Positions 25,801 through 34,581 of a stretch of 64,000 nt of DNA are shown here, one piece after another. This stretch comes from Flavobacterium sp. Its GTDB lineage: Bacteria; Bacteroidota; Bacteroidia; Flavobacteriales; Flavobacteriaceae. The position numbers were made by a program, and so were the translations under genes. The notes beneath the pieces are model-generated. The model was given only the letters and a program-made list of their open reading frames with translations. It searched no databases and was not told the origin of the DNA. Location of the stretch: the NCBI RefSeq assembly GCF_035195345.1, contig NZ_CP136574.1, positions 1,355,871 through 1,419,870 of the forward strand, read 5' to 3'. Position 1 is the first letter of the stretch. Each line of letters opens with the position of its first letter.

Positions 25801-28800
25801 ACCAAAAGCTGTAACTTTTAAAGGCATTTCAACTTGATAGAAATTATCCGTAAAGTCATTTCCAAAACGAATAAACGCAATTAGTTCATCATCTTGTAAA
25901 TCACCATCCTGTACCGCCTCTGCGTGTAAAAACATTCGTAGTTTTTTAAACTGACGCATGTCAACATTAACATTTTTAAATACTGCTCTAGCATCGTCAT
26001 TTTCCAATCCATTAGTAGTACCGCCTAATTTATCATAAACGCGTAACGAAAGCGATTGTTCATTTTGATTTATAATAGTATTATTGTTATAAAGTTGTTC
26101 TCTAACTACACCTGGAGGAGTTACATATTTAATTGGGCTTCTTTGTCCATTTTCTTGAATATTCAAAGCCACTACATCAAAACCTGTATTCTCGTCATTT
26201 GGATCGGTATCTAATTCATCAAATGTACCTGTATATCTTCTCCATTCTCCTCTAACTAAATCTAAAGCACCAAAACGCAAGGTTACTTCATCTTTAAATC
26301 CGCTCATATACATTCTCATGAATCGGATTGAACGGAAATCGGTAATTGGCCCAACTTTATTCGCATCAATTACCTCTAGAATTGGTATTTTATATAAAAT
26401 CCATCTAGCTTTTCCAACCTGTCCATTAGGTAAATCAACATTATCATCCTTTCTAAAATCGGCAATATAGTTTTGTCCAACAGGTACATCAGCATCATTA
26501 TCCCCGTATGCTTGAAAAGGCACTTCGAATTTAAAGTAAGCATTGATGGTATTCATCGTATTATCACGATTTACATCTTCTACATCTGGGAATGTTGTGT
26601 TTCCTCTATTATCGTTTGTAACATTTACAGGTGAATTTCCTTGAACTCCATTATAATTTTTATAACGTGTCACTACATCACCCGAAGTTTCTAAATAAAA
26701 ACGGTAATTGTCCGCAGCAGGGTCAGGGAAAGCAGCAAAATCAGTATATTTTACAGCCTCATTAACATCCGTTAGTCCATCAAATCCAGCATCCTGAACC
26801 GCTCTATTTGCTTCATTCGTGTCAAACGCATAAATTAATGATTGAGAAGCTGGTACTTGCCCCCAAGCTGTACTAATTGTTGGTTGAGTTGAACCTACTT
26901 CTGGTAATCCATTTTCATATAATTTTCTTCCATCTCTTAAAACATCCTCAGATATTTCTCCAAGATTAAAAACTAATTTTCCTGTATTTGTTGGATCCGC
27001 TTTATCACCAGTATTCCCATAATACGGATCCATTACCCAAAACTGAATATATTCTACATTTGATTGCTCAAAATTTGTTGAATTGATAGCTCTAGTTATA
27101 CCAGCCCATGTTTCAGGAGCTTCTACATCTGTAAACTGATTTGTAACACTCAAGTTTGGATTAAAATTATAAGGGCCTCTATCTTTAGGAAAATAGGTTA
27201 AATCTAAGGTATTAATTACCGTAGACTGTCCCTGAGCAATATCCGTTACAGGATACAATTCACGGCTAAATACACGTCTTGTTTTATTGAATGACAAATC
27301 ATCATCATCAATTCCAGAAGGAGTTTGCGTATAAAAAACAGGATCTATTGAATACCAAGCCAACTTACTTCTTTTATCACCTACCCTTAAATTATCAGTA
27401 AGTGGTTCAGCAGTAGATGGAACTCCATCATAATTATCCTCTAAAGGAACACTTGACAAGGTCCAAGCTTGAGGTGAACGCATGTCAATGGTGGTTTGCG
27501 AACCTTCAAAATCATCTATGTAAGTTGTTGCTTCTCCATTAAATTGATCTGCTTTGGATGCTCCTGGTTTTAGATAAGCAATTTCACCTCTAAAAGATAA
27601 GTTTGACGGCACATCAGTATCAATGTTTGGCAACTTATTTACTAATCGTGTAAAAAATGGAACTTCCGTAGAATAGTTTGTATTGAATCCGAAAATAGTA
27701 TTATTTACAGATTCTTGTCCGTAATTTGATTTGGTTGTAAAGGGTCTTTCAGACATGTTTAAAATAGTAGCTCCCATTAAAAACTTGTCGTTAAATTTGT
27801 GCTCCACATTTAATCCCCAAAATCTTCTGGTTTGTTGTCCGAAAACCGAGTTGTTTTCCACAGAAACCTCAATTGGAGTATTTGATGCTTGTAATGAAGG
27901 ATCTAAAATTTGTACTTTACCCATTTGATAATTCACAGTATAATCAACTCCTTCTACCAAAACTCTACCACCAGCAGTAACTACAACAGAACCTTGTGGT
28001 ACATTGAAAGCCCCAATTGAAATTCCGTCTCCACCCATTGATTTAAAACGACCTTTTAATTGGAATTTATTTTTTGCACTTTCTTGTAAAGCTGCTGCTT
28101 GAGTTGTTTTGTACAAACTTCTAAATACATATTTAGCTTGATTACTATTATATGTTAATGGATCATCATAATTTTCAACCAAAGACGGAACATCTAATTT
28201 TTGAAATAAATGCTTTCCAAAAGGTTCCACTTTTGTAAAAATAATTTTTCCGCGTTGCGTATCAACTGTTAAACCTGGATAAAAATCAAAAAAACCATCT
28301 CCACCTTCTTGAGGGTCGTTAGTATAATTCAATTGATCTAAATTAAAAACTTTCAACAAAGGTGTTTGTTCAACATTTGAAGGCAAAGGATCAACTCCAG
28401 ATTGTGTTATGTAATTTAAAGGCGAAGGATCGGTATAAAGAATATTTAACTTAAAATCTTCTTGTTGCAATTGATAACCGCCCGGGATTTGATAAATATT
28501 TTTCATCATTAAATTCCAAGTAGGCATCGTATAATCTACACTTGCAACTTGGTATTTATCAATGGTTAAGTTACTTTTTAATAATTTTAGTATCAACGCT
28601 TGTGAATTTGGAATTCCAGAATTCACATTGGTAGCATCAACTCCGTCCGTACCAAATTCTCCTACTTGATATACATCACCGCCTATTGTGTATTGATATG
28701 AAACCGCTAAAACTTCATCGTTTGCTAATTTTTGATTTAACGAAATATATCCTAGTTGCGGATGATATGTATATTCTGATGCAGTTAATTTTCTGGCATT

Positions 28801-30114
28801 TTCAAGTTTTGCAAAGTCAATTCCTTCTGAAGCAACCACACTAGGGATAAAACCGTTTGATGCCAAAGAAACATCTCTAATTGAACTGTTTAAAAAATTA
28901 CTTCCGATGGCATTTGGATCATATTTATTGTTCGCATTGTTAGAAGGAGTATTTGCTCCCACATTATAAAAAGCAGGATTAGAACCTAAGTTGATATGAA
29001 CAGTTTCTTGAGGCAAAACTCCCGTTAGAGGGGCTTCACCTAAATCTTGAAGTGCAACAATATTTCTAAGATTATTTTCTGTTGAATTTACTCTATTTTG
29101 CTTATTGGTAATCCAAACTTCAATTCTATTAATCTGTACACGCGAATTTACGTATGGAAAAGTTTCAAGAGCCTTATCATAATTATTTCTGAAATATTGT
29201 GATAAGAAATAATGACGATCAGCATCATAATCCAAGGCAAAAATTTCAAAATCTTGAAGTGTTCCACCACCTTGTGAGGTAACCGATTTAGTTTGCGATT
29301 TTTGTTCTGAAAAAACTCCTGTAAACGTAGTTTTACCAAATTGTAATTGTGCCTTTACACCAAATAAACTTTGAGCACCTCTCACCAATGAATTTGATAA
29401 TGGAAAACTAACATTTCCTACTTCTATTTTCTTGATAATGTCATCCTCCGTTGGCGTATATTCTAATTTTATTAAATTTTGAAACGCAAAAGTTGATTGG
29501 GTATCATAATTCACATTTACATTTAATCGAGTTCCCACCTTACCTTGCAAACCAACACTAATTCTTTGATCAAAATCAAAACTTGTTGTTTTTCTATTTC
29601 TTGGAGAAAATGAAGGATTATCTTGTTTGGTAAAACGTATCCCTAAATCTAATTCAACAGAACCGGTAGGTTTTACATCTATAGTATTACTTCCAAATAT
29701 AGATTCAAAAAATTTAGAATTCACATAATATCTGGGTAATAAATCTTTTTTAGCCGCTTCAGAGCCCTCTTTTTTACCATCAATTGCAGCAGATTTTTCT
29801 TGATAATACTTACGCATTTGTTCTCTCAAAACAAGCTCTTCATATTGTTTTGGGGTAAGTATCATAGGATATTTAATATTAAACCCGTCAACAGAACTGG
29901 TGTAAATATAACGATCAGAAGCCGCATCATAGGTGTATTTATCCAAAATACTCAAAGGATTTGGCATGTTTAATTTTCCTAAATCAACACCTGTTTTTAC
30001 AGTATCTTTTTCCTCTTCATCTACTTGAGCTTGAAGTGAAAAAGAAAACAACATTACTACGAATGCAAAACTATATTTTATATTACCTATTACTTTTATT
30101 GCCGTTTTTTCCAA
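22888..30114 (-). CDS. sprA: Type IX secretion translocon protein SprA (Sov family)
   Basis: The very large outer membrane barrel through which the type IX system exports proteins; also needed for gliding. At 2408 residues it matches SprA/Sov (about 2,400-2,500). There is a signal peptide (SFAFVVMLFSFSLQAQ), early LGIRFTKQDNPSFSPRN and INVNVNYDTQSTFAF-type strands, many domains rich in beta strands and Asn, and a C-terminal aromatic strand FTLRYNFGN. No ATG gives an N-terminus with a positively charged signal; the likely start is TTG at 30114, three bases after the ruvA stop, with an internal ATG at 30054 as alternative. Last gene of maeB-ruvA-sprA. Confidence 0.95.
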   Translation of the reverse strand: MEKTAIKVIGNIKYSFAFVVMLFSFSLQAQVDEEEKDTVKTGVDLGKLNMPNPLSILDKYTYDAASDRYIYTSSVDGFNIKYPMILTPKQYEELVLREQMRKYYQEKSAAIDGKKEGSEAAKKDLLPRYYVNSKFFESIFGSNTIDVKPTGSVELDLGIRFTKQDNPSFSPRNRKTTSFDFDQRISVGLQGKVGTRLNVNVNYDTQSTFAFQNLIKLEYTPTEDDIIKKIEVGNVSFPLSNSLVRGAQSLFGVKAQLQFGKTTFTGVFSEQKSQTKSVTSQGGGTLQDFEIFALDYDADRHYFLSQYFRNNYDKALETFPYVNSRVQINRIEVWITNKQNRVNSTENNLRNIVALQDLGEAPLTGVLPQETVHINLGSNPAFYNVGANTPSNNANNKYDPNAIGSNFLNSSIRDVSLASNGFIPSVVASEGIDFAKLENARKLTASEYTYHPQLGYISLNQKLANDEVLAVSYQYTIGGDVYQVGEFGTDGVDATNVNSGIPNSQALILKLLKSNLTIDKYQVASVDYTMPTWNLMMKNIYQIPGGYQLQQEDFKLNILYTDPSPLNYITQSGVDPLPSNVEQTPLLKVFNLDQLNYTNDPQEGGDGFFDFYPGLTVDTQRGKIIFTKVEPFGKHLFQKLDVPSLVENYDDPLTYNSNQAKYVFRSLYKTTQAAALQESAKNKFQLKGRFKSMGGDGISIGAFNVPQGSVVVTAGGRVLVEGVDYTVNYQMGKVQILDPSLQASNTPIEVSVENNSVFGQQTRRFWGLNVEHKFNDKFLMGATILNMSERPFTTKSNYGQESVNNTIFGFNTNYSTEVPFFTRLVNKLPNIDTDVPSNLSFRGEIAYLKPGASKADQFNGEATTYIDDFEGSQTTIDMRSPQAWTLSSVPLEDNYDGVPSTAEPLTDNLRVGDKRSKLAWYSIDPVFYTQTPSGIDDDDLSFNKTRRVFSRELYPVTDIAQGQSTVINTLDLTYFPKDRGPYNFNPNLSVTNQFTDVEAPETWAGITRAINSTNFEQSNVEYIQFWVMDPYYGNTGDKADPTNTGKLVFNLGEISEDVLRDGRKLYENGLPEVGSTQPTISTAWGQVPASQSLIYAFDTNEANRAVQDAGFDGLTDVNEAVKYTDFAAFPDPAADNYRFYLETSGDVVTRYKNYNGVQGNSPVNVTNDNRGNTTFPDVEDVNRDNTMNTINAYFKFEVPFQAYGDNDADVPVGQNYIADFRKDDNVDLPNGQVGKARWILYKIPILEVIDANKVGPITDFRSIRFMRMYMSGFKDEVTLRFGALDLVRGEWRRYTGTFDELDTDPNDENTGFDVVALNIQENGQRSPIKYVTPPGVVREQLYNNNTIINQNEQSLSLRVYDKLGGTTNGLENDDARAVFKNVNVDMRQFKKLRMFLHAEAVQDGDLQDDELIAFIRFGNDFTDNFYQVEMPLKVTAFGASTPEEVWPSENEMEIPLDFLTKLKILNLQNDPAIDYSDPSGIGFIEEEDAKIGSSNSRLTLGIKGNPNFGLVRTLMIGIKNKSGDIQRGEVWFNELRMSDMDNKGGYAAVANLDTNFADFANVSATTRVGTIGFGALEQGPNERSREDVFQYDIVTNVNLGKLLPKKWGINLPFNYAVGEETITPKFDPFYQDIELNQLLDITSDANERSNIEQRAIDYTKRTSFNLIGVKKEKAPEKTANFYDVENLTLSYSLNETEHHDYEIENLIDKQNRTTVDYAFTFKPKTVEPFKNSKFLNKNGYYKMLSDFNFNYLPSNVSFSSNIIRQFNKQRFRLVDVQGIGLGDLYRRNYFFNYTYGFNYNLTKSLRLNYTASSNNIVRNYLDENNLPIDGLDIWDDYWNIGESNQHNQQLVLNYDLPINKIPLLSFVKSTYTYTGDYNWQRSSDAFSSVTGEDGNIYALGNLIQNANSHKLNTTLNMDLFYKYIGLTKTKSNKKKPVSEKDKKVAPKPGEQVKAPKGNVTLERSAFMSGLIGVITSVKNIQINYTENNGTVLPGYLPGLGFFGSSKPTLGFVFGSQSDVRYEAAKNGWLTNYPEFNQNFTQVENKKISFTAQMELFPDLKIDFTADRTYAYNFSEQFDVSGGQYNSRAPYDFGNFNVSTILIKTAFAQSDVNVSQTFQDFRDNRLVVANRLAEGYYGGNSFPRDADGYPIGYGKNSQQVLLPSFLAAYSGQEAEKVSTGVFRNVPLPNWTIKYTGLMRYKWFKDNFKRFSVQHGYRASYNVNSFRSNLNTAPVDANGNFFASKIISNVNLAEQFNPLVKVEFEMKNSIKILAELKKDRTLNMSFDNNLLTEVSGNEYIIGLGYRIKDVTFNSSLADNVSGVIKSDINIKADFSLRKNNTIVRYLDYDNNQLGGGQDLWSIKFTADYSFSRNLTAILFYDHQFSQAVISTSFPTTNIRGGFTLRYNFGN

Positions 30115-30117
30115 GTT

Positions 30118-30699
30118 TTATAAATTTTTTAAAGCTTGTTTTATTAAGTTTTCTACAGAGGAATTTGGGGTTTCTCTAACAATTTTATCAATTACTTTTT
30201 CGGCAGCTTTTCTCGCAAAACCTAAAACTTCTAAAGCAGATAACGCTTCATCTTTATTTGTATTGCTTTCCACAACAGAAACTTCATCTAAATTATACAC
30301 TTTTAACACTTTTTCTTTTAAATCTAAAATAATTCTTTGAGCAGTTTTTGCTCCAATTCCTTTCATAGATTGCATCGTTCCCAAATCATTTGAAGCAATG
30401 GCTTGTATAATTTGACTTGGTGCCAGCGAAGACAACATAGTTCTAGCAGTACTTGCTCCCACTCCAGAAACGGAAAGTAACAATTTGAATAATTCACGTT
30501 CTTGTTTTTCTACAAACCCATATAAAGTATGCGCATCTTCTCTAATTTGTAAAAAAGTAAATAATTTTAAACTTTCAGAATCAGATAATAAAGAATACGT
30601 ATGCAATGAAATATTAATATGATAGCCCACACCATTGCAATCTATGATTACTTCGGTTGGTGTTTTTTCAACTAATCTTCCTTGAATGTGTGCTATCAT
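30118..30699 (-). CDS. ruvA: Holliday junction branch migration protein RuvA
   Basis: Binds Holliday junctions as a tetramer and loads the RuvB motor. The 193-residue product is standard: OB domain start MIAHIQGRLVEKTPTEVIIDCNG (split here for length: MIAHIQGRLVE then GVGYHINIS), the helix-hairpin-helix pair VSGVGASTARTML and MKGIGAKTAQRIILDL, and a C-terminal three-helix domain ending LIKQALKNL. It lies 9 bp after maeB and 3 bp before sprA, so the three genes form one unit. ruvB is 5 kb away in this window in a different unit. Confidence 0.97.
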   Translation of the reverse strand: MIAHIQGRLVEKTPTEVIIDCNGVGYHINISLHTYSLLSDSESLKLFTFLQIREDAHTLYGFVEKQERELFKLLLSVSGVGASTARTMLSSLAPSQIIQAIASNDLGTMQSMKGIGAKTAQRIILDLKEKVLKVYNLDEVSVVESNTNKDEALSALEVLGFARKAAEKVIDKIVRETPNSSVENLIKQALKNL

Positions 30700-30708
30700 A
30701 TTACCTTT

Positions 30709-32991
30709 TTATTTCATTAACTTTTTTCCTTTTTCCTGTGCATCTACTACTGCAACCGCTGCCATATTCACCATTTCTTCAACGCTTGCGCCTAACTGAA
30801 ACACGTGAACAGGCTTGTCTAATCCAAGAATTATAGGCCCGATAGATTCAGCCTTATTTAATTCTTTTAATAATTTATAGGTAATATTAGCTGCGTCTAA
30901 ATTAGGAAAAATAAGTGTATTAACTTTTTTATTTACCAATTTAGAAAATGGGAACTTACTTTTTAACATGTCAGGGTTCAAAGCAAAGTCGGTTTGAATT
31001 TCACCATCCACAATTAAATCAGGGAAATTTTCATGTAAATAAGCAACTGCTTGTCTTACTTTATTAGGTCCTTCATTTTGAGAAGAACCAAAGTTTGAAT
31101 AGGAAATCATGGCAATAACAGGTTCCATTCCAAACATCTTAACCGTTTTAGCAGTCATTAATGCTATTCTTGCCAAATCATCCGCTGACGGATTTGGATT
31201 AATTGCAGTATCTGACAAGAAGATTGGTCCTCTTGCCGTCATCATCATATTGGTCGTTGCAATTTTAGAAACTCCTGGAGCTTTATCTATTAATTGCATA
31301 ACAGGTTTAATCGTTGAAGGATAACTTCTTGAATATCCAGTTACCAAAGCATCTGCTTCGCCAGTGTTTACCATCATTAACCCAAAATAGTTACGTTCAC
31401 GCATCCATTTTTCAGCTTCGTACAATGTAACGCCTTTACGTTTTCTGGTATCCCAAAAATGCTTTGCGTACTCTAATCGTTTTGCTTCAGATTCTTTTGT
31501 TTTTGGATCAAAAATTGGCACTTCCACATCGAAACCAATTTCTTCTTTTAATTCCATGATTATTTCTTTGTTTCCTAATAAAATTGGAAAACCAATACCT
31601 TCTTCATGAACAATTTGGGCTGCTTTTAACACATCAATTTGATCAGCTTCAGCAAAAATAATACGTTTTGGATTTGTTCTTGCTCTGTTGGTTAACAAGC
31701 GAATCATTTTGTTATCAGAACCCATTCGTTCTAATAATTCATCTTTATATTTATCCCAATCCGTAATTGGCGCTAAAGCTACTCCTGATTCCATCGCAGC
31801 TTTTGCTACTGCTGGCGGAACTTCGGCAATCAATCTTGGATCAAATGGTTTTGGAATAATATAATCGCGACCAAACGTTAATTTAGTTTCGCCATACGCA
31901 ATATTTACTTGTTCTGGAACTGATGCTTTTGCCAAATTAGCTAAGGCAACAACAGCCGCTTTTTTCATGTCCTCATTAATTTTAGTCGCTCTAACATCTA
32001 AAGCACCTCTAAAAATAAATGGAAAACCAAGTACATTATTTACCTGATTAGGATGGTCTGAACGACCCGTTGCCATAATAATATCTTTTCTTGTAGCGAT
32101 TGCTAAATCATAATTAATCTCAGGAGTAGGATTTGCCATAGCAAACACAATTGGATTGTCGGCCATTCCTAACAACATTTCGGGTGTAACAATATCACCC
32201 GTTGACAATCCTACAAAAACATCAGCGCCTTTCATAGCATGTGCTAAATCGTCAAAATGTTTATCTGTTGCATAGACACGTTGCATGTCAGAAATTTTTG
32301 GATCGTCTTTACGCAATGCCCCTTTACTATTGAACATTACTACGTTTTCTGGTTTAACCCCAAAAGAAACATACAAATTGGCACAAGCAATGGCTGCCGA
32401 ACCTGCTCCAGAAATCACCATCGTAACTTCTTCCATTTTCTTACCAGCTAATTCTACTGCGTTCAATAAAGCGGCTGATGAAATGATGGCAGTTCCGTGT
32501 TGGTCATCGTGCATTACTGGAATATTCAATTCCTCTACCAAACGTCTTTCAATTTCGAATGATTCTGGTGCTTTGATGTCTTCTAGGTTAATTCCTCCGA
32601 AAGTTGGAGAAATATTTTTTACTGTTGCAATGAATTCTTCGATGTCTTTTGTTCCAACTTCAATATCAAAAACATCAATATCTGCAAAGATTTTAAACAA
32701 CAACCCTTTTCCTTCCATTACGGGTTTTGAAGCTTCTGGACCAATATCTCCTAAACCTAAAACTGCGGTTCCGTTTGATATTACAGCTACTAAATTTCCT
32801 TTTGCGGTATATTTATAAACGTTGTTAACGTCTTTTTCTATTTCTAAACAAGGTTCTGCTACACCTGGAGAATACGCTAAAGCTAAATCTCTTTGTGTTG
32901 CATATTTTTTTGTGGGAACTACCTGAATTTTTCCGGGAGTTGGTTTTGCGTGATATAATAAGGCTTCTCTACGTTTACTATCTTTATGCAT
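30709..32991 (-). CDS. maeB: NADP-dependent malic enzyme with C-terminal phosphotransacetylase-like domain
   Basis: Oxidatively decarboxylates malate to pyruvate, yielding NADPH. At 760 residues it has the MaeB layout: the malic enzyme N-domain (about 10-150; YSPGVAEPC, then GLGDIGPEASKPVMEGK), the NAD(P)-binding domain (about 160-400; VISGAGSAAIACANLY), and a phosphotransacetylase-related C-domain (about 430-755; NPSADDLARIALMTA) that in E. coli MaeB is regulatory rather than catalytic. It has a -7 box upstream and leads the maeB-ruvA-sprA unit, so a metabolic gene drives a secretion gene. Confidence 0.96.
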   Translation of the reverse strand: MHKDSKRREALLYHAKPTPGKIQVVPTKKYATQRDLALAYSPGVAEPCLEIEKDVNNVYKYTAKGNLVAVISNGTAVLGLGDIGPEASKPVMEGKGLLFKIFADIDVFDIEVGTKDIEEFIATVKNISPTFGGINLEDIKAPESFEIERRLVEELNIPVMHDDQHGTAIISSAALLNAVELAGKKMEEVTMVISGAGSAAIACANLYVSFGVKPENVVMFNSKGALRKDDPKISDMQRVYATDKHFDDLAHAMKGADVFVGLSTGDIVTPEMLLGMADNPIVFAMANPTPEINYDLAIATRKDIIMATGRSDHPNQVNNVLGFPFIFRGALDVRATKINEDMKKAAVVALANLAKASVPEQVNIAYGETKLTFGRDYIIPKPFDPRLIAEVPPAVAKAAMESGVALAPITDWDKYKDELLERMGSDNKMIRLLTNRARTNPKRIIFAEADQIDVLKAAQIVHEEGIGFPILLGNKEIIMELKEEIGFDVEVPIFDPKTKESEAKRLEYAKHFWDTRKRKGVTLYEAEKWMRERNYFGLMMVNTGEADALVTGYSRSYPSTIKPVMQLIDKAPGVSKIATTNMMMTARGPIFLSDTAINPNPSADDLARIALMTAKTVKMFGMEPVIAMISYSNFGSSQNEGPNKVRQAVAYLHENFPDLIVDGEIQTDFALNPDMLKSKFPFSKLVNKKVNTLIFPNLDAANITYKLLKELNKAESIGPIILGLDKPVHVFQLGASVEEMVNMAAVAVVDAQEKGKKLMK

Positions 32992-33013
32992 GGTTTTATA
33001 TTTTACTAACTTA

Positions 33014-33021
33014 CAAATATA
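33014..33021 (-). promoter_or_regulatory. Putative -7 box of the maeB-ruvA-sprA operon (TATATTTG)
   Basis: A minus-strand TAnnTTTG match 22 nt before the maeB ATG; it is the only clear promoter-like element before sprA. Confidence 0.45.
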
Positions 33022-33160
33022 AGGGTATACGTATAAAATGAGAAATTATTTTGGCATTCTTTTGAAAAAATAAATGGATTATTTGTTGAAGTTGATTTGG
33101 TTTTAGACTTGAAGGAATATTTTACAAAGCAAAATAGTCTTACTAGTATAAAATATTCAT

Positions 33161-33595
33161 TTAAGGAAAAAATTGGGTTAGCCAACCATTTAACAAATCA
33201 TCAAAATAGCTTTCAGCATATTTTTGATATTTTTTAATAGGTATTACTTTTAAACCATCTTTTGGAATAAATTTAATTGAATCATGCGCTGGACATTCAA
33301 CAAAAAAAGAACTATGCTTCGGATTTTTCTCATCAAATACAATAAAATAATTAGCTCCTTCTAAAGCTTTTTTACTTGTACTATCCCAAGCTAAATAAAT
33401 ACTATCATTCACTAAATATCTATATTCAACACCACTATTACCGCTACCATAAGTATTCCGTAAAGCTATTGCAGTTGTATATTTAGCATTGCCATATAAG
33501 ACTTTATTTTCATAATAAATATAATAAACTACAGATAAGTAAATTAAAACTATGAGTAAAAAAATCTTGACCAATGTATTTACTTGTAATTTCAT
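33161..33595 (-). CDS. Hypothetical single-pass membrane protein
   Basis: 144 residues: one N-terminal membrane helix (about 10-27) followed by a soluble domain of about 115 residues (YTTAIALRNTYGSGNSGVE, ANYFIVFDEKNPKHSS). The soluble part would face the periplasm if the helix is an anchor. I do not recognise a family. One cysteine is present (VECPAHD). It starts 8 bp after the DUF808 stop, so the two are probably co-transcribed. No function is proposed. Confidence 0.65.
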   Translation of the reverse strand: MKLQVNTLVKIFLLIVLIYLSVVYYIYYENKVLYGNAKYTTAIALRNTYGSGNSGVEYRYLVNDSIYLAWDSTSKKALEGANYFIVFDEKNPKHSSFFVECPAHDSIKFIPKDGLKVIPIKKYQKYAESYFDDLLNGWLTQFFP

Positions 33596-33603
33596 CCAAC
33601 ATT

Positions 33604-34485
33604 TTATTTTACAAACAAACCTTTCACCTTCTTAAAACCCGTCATCAACAAAACGGCTACCAATCCAAAAGCGATTCCTACACCAAATTCAGCTAGTGTT
33701 GATGGAATACTGTGTGGAATTAAATGATGAACATATTCAATATTATGAAGAAAAATACCTCCTGAAACTAAGATAAGAGCGATAGTTCCTAACACGGCAA
33801 GTCCTTTAATCACTATTGGTAAGGCTTTAATTAAAATTCCACCCAATGAAGAAAAAAATCCTTTGTTATCCGATTTTCTCATCAAATAAAAACCAGCATC
33901 ATCCATTCGTACAATTAAAGCTACGATTCCGTAAACTCCTATTGTAGCAATAATAGCTACTAAAGTCACGCTTATAATTTGGGTAATTAATTCGTGTTGC
34001 TTTTCCATAGCTGTTCCTAAGGCGATGATGACAATTTCAAGCGAAAGAATAAAATCGGTTTTAATCGCAGAGCTTACTTTTGCTTTTTCAGAATTTTCGT
34101 TATCTTCCTCAAGCTTACTTTCTTTGATAACTTCTTCGCCTTTTTTAGCACGATGAAAAAAGTATTCGATAATTTTCTCCACACCTTCGTAGGCTAAATA
34201 AACTCCTCCGATAATTAAAGCTGCTTTAATGGCTGGCGGATATAACCAATTCAAAACAAAAACAACTGGCAGAATAATTAATTTATTGATAAACGAGCCT
34301 TTTGTAATCGCCCACAACACTGGAATTTCTCTTGAAGCTAAAAATCCAGTTGCTTTTTCGGCATTTACCGCCAAGTCATCTCCTAAAATTCCTGCTGTTT
34401 TTTTGGTTGCTAATTTACTTGTCATTGCTACATCGTCCATCAATGCAGCGATATCGTCTAAGATTGCGAAAAATCCTGAAGCCAT
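33604..34485 (-). CDS. DUF808 family inner membrane protein (YedI-like)
   Basis: 293 residues starting MASGFFAILDDIAALMDDVA, the distinctive start of DUF808/E. coli YedI. KLATKKTAGILGDDLAVNA and KGSFINKLIILP follow, then five or so membrane helices in the C-terminal two thirds. The function of this family is unknown. It has a -7 box upstream and is followed by a small membrane protein gene in what is probably a two-gene unit. It is separated from queG by about 100 bp. Confidence 0.9.
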   Translation of the reverse strand: MASGFFAILDDIAALMDDVAMTSKLATKKTAGILGDDLAVNAEKATGFLASREIPVLWAITKGSFINKLIILPVVFVLNWLYPPAIKAALIIGGVYLAYEGVEKIIEYFFHRAKKGEEVIKESKLEEDNENSEKAKVSSAIKTDFILSLEIVIIALGTAMEKQHELITQIISVTLVAIIATIGVYGIVALIVRMDDAGFYLMRKSDNKGFFSSLGGILIKALPIVIKGLAVLGTIALILVSGGIFLHNIEYVHHLIPHSIPSTLAEFGVGIAFGLVAVLLMTGFKKVKGLFVK

Positions 34486-34519
34486 AATTTTTAATTTAAT
34501 TTTTCTTTTTAATAACCCT

Positions 34520-34527
34520 CAAAACTA
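34520..34527 (-). promoter_or_regulatory. Putative -7 box of the DUF808 gene (TAGTTTTG)
   Basis: A minus-strand TAnnTTTG match 34 nt upstream of the DUF808 ATG. Confidence 0.4.
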
Positions 34528-34581
34528 CGTCAAAGTTTTCTTTTGGAAAATATTTTTTGTTTGAAAAAGTGTATCGAATTC

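Noticed and set aside
22888..30114. sprA as a repetitive adhesin or Rhs-type toxin
   Set aside because: Length, N-terminal strands, C-terminal aromatic end and gene order match the type IX translocon.
32285..32818. 177-codon ORF antisense to maeB
   Set aside because: Overlaps the malic enzyme domain on the opposite strand; low-complexity translation.
33115..33158. Imperfect inverted repeat after the hypothetical membrane protein gene
   Set aside because: Ten A/T-rich pairs with a 20-nt loop and no U tract; not a convincing terminator.
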